Positions 63,270 to 64,000 of a stretch of DNA of 64,000 bases are shown in pieces. This stretch comes from Symbiodinium microadriaticum. Its lineage: Eukaryota > Sar > Dinophyceae > Suessiales > Symbiodiniaceae. Position numbers and translations under genes: made by a program. The DNA lies in assembly GCA_001939145.1 (NCBI GenBank), contig LSRX01000717.1, positions 1 to 64,000 of the forward strand, given 5' to 3'. Under the pieces are notes generated by a model. The model saw only the letters and a program-made list of their open reading frames with translations. It was not told the DNA's origin and ran no database searches. Position 1 is the stretch's first letter. Every line of letters begins with the position of its first letter.

Positions 63270-63530
63270 CCAAGGCGTCCAAAGCTATTTCCAGTACTAT
63301 GCCAAGCTGTCCAACCAGCAAAACATGCTGCAAGACAGTGTGCGAACCTCGACCTACCATCGAGCTATTGCCAGGCTCTCGAAAGAGAAGACAAGGGTTT
63401 GGTTCTGAGCCGACTCTGGGGATGCTCGATGTAACGTCGTACCCAGGTCGAAAACCCCGATGATTTCCAAGGGAAGGTCGTGATGGATTTGGGTGCCGGG
63501 AGCGGCATCCTCTCCTTCTTTTCGGTGCAG
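63270..63530 (+). CDS. Protein arginine methyltransferase, PRMT4/CARM1-like, 5' part, runs off the window
   Basis: Transfers methyl groups from S-adenosylmethionine to arginines of histones and RNA-binding proteins. The first exon (to 63369) carries [20 protein letters not shown] then RTSTYHRAI. The YFQ-Y, QQNM-QD and VRT-TY motifs are those of the CARM1 branch rather than PRMT1. A GC-AG intron (63370-63446) joins in phase 0 to the second exon, 63447-63530, [20 protein letters not shown] then ILSFFSVQ. This is motif I, which binds S-adenosylmethionine, with the Gly-x-Gly-x-Gly turn. The second exon ends at a GC donor (GTGCAG|GCGAGG). The double-E loop, THW loop and dimer arm must lie beyond the right edge. 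The start is upstream of 63270 and not determined. Confidence 0.88.
63370..63446 (+). other. GC-AG intron in the PRMT gene
   Basis: CGAGCTATT|GCCAGG to GTACCCAG|GTCGAA, phase 0 on both sides, joining YHRAI to [10 protein letters not shown]. Confidence 0.87.
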
Positions 63531-64000
63531 GCGAGGTGATACATCAGCTGGCTGGTAGCTGGTTCTACCAACTAGTTAAAAACCCTACGCTTGGTGGTGT
63601 TGAGGGGCCGGGCGCGCATTCTGGAGCATTTTGTGTTAGTTGTTTTTTTGCTTTGACCGCCTTGTGCTAGGGTTCCCATAGTGAGACCCGGGCCGGTTTG
63701 GGACGGTTCAGTCAACGCTCCCTGTCGCTCCATTTCTCTGTTCGCTGCTGTGTATCTGCATGAGGCCTAGCCAGCTCTGGAAATAGGGAAACAGCAGAGA
63801 ACGGCTCAAGAACTGAATTAGGAAAGCTATGCACATGTCAAAGAACTCAAGATTGCAACAAGGCAGCAACCTACGCAAGAAAAGCAACGATAGACTTTGA
63901 CGCGTACCACCAGAAGTCTGCTAAACTCGTGTTCGTTTTGAAGTTTTTGGAGTCTATTGAGATTTCTAAGACTGCCTCGGGACAGGGCTCGGTGTCTTGC
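63531..64000. other. Probable intron of the PRMT gene
   Basis: Opens with GCGAGG after the motif I exon. No next exon (the expected motif post I) is recognisable before the window ends. Confidence 0.55.

Overview
The window reads as nuclear DNA of a dinoflagellate alga, probably a Symbiodiniaceae- or Suessiales-like lineage. Coding sequence is broken into many short exons of about 25-250 bases. Introns close with AG, but many open with GC or GA instead of GT. The genes I can identify are all on the + strand, as in the unidirectional gene arrays of dinoflagellates. Simple repeats and decayed retrotransposons lie between and inside genes. The window shows no operons, ribosome-binding sites, or recognisable tRNA or rRNA genes.

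Six genes are supported by conserved protein motifs that join across splice junctions in phase. (1) 15.9-17.3 kb: a C-terminally membrane-anchored protein of a kind I recall as recurrent in dinoflagellates, function unknown. (2) 23.1-30.1 kb: a 2-isopropylmalate synthase (leucine biosynthesis) in about 30 short exons. (3) 30.8-34.5 kb: an RNA-binding protein with one RRM split over six exons, then Met-rich, Cys/Gly-rich and Arg/Ser-rich segments. (4) 40.0-42.06 kb: a TKL-type protein kinase with a long Pro/Ser/Ala-rich N-terminus. (5) about 50.7-56.85 kb: a calcium-dependent protein kinase (CDPK) with kinase domain and four EF-hands, one intron of which holds about 1.5 kb of TTTTCG-rich repeat. 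(6) 63.27 kb to beyond the right edge: a PRMT4/CARM1-like arginine methyltransferase.

Weaker pieces include a papain-type cysteine protease exon (17.9-18.1 kb), Lys/Glu-rich and Lys/Ala-rich probable nuclear proteins (7.2-8.4 and 10.9-11.8 kb, the second partly tandemly duplicated), a possible SRP19-like segment (46.6 kb), and several open exon-like stretches with no family match. Mobile DNA includes a Ty1/copia RNase H relic (2.97-3.43 kb), a truncated LINE-type reverse transcriptase on the minus strand (44.8-45.4 kb) and an unplaced minus-strand ORF (22.0-22.55 kb).

The genes do not form one pathway; they look like unrelated housekeeping and signalling genes in tandem. The most unusual aspect is the splicing: many introns have non-GT donors, and many are bounded by short direct repeats of 4-7 bases. 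Exon coordinates were derived by eye from protein motifs and phase; no alignment, RNA evidence or database search was available.
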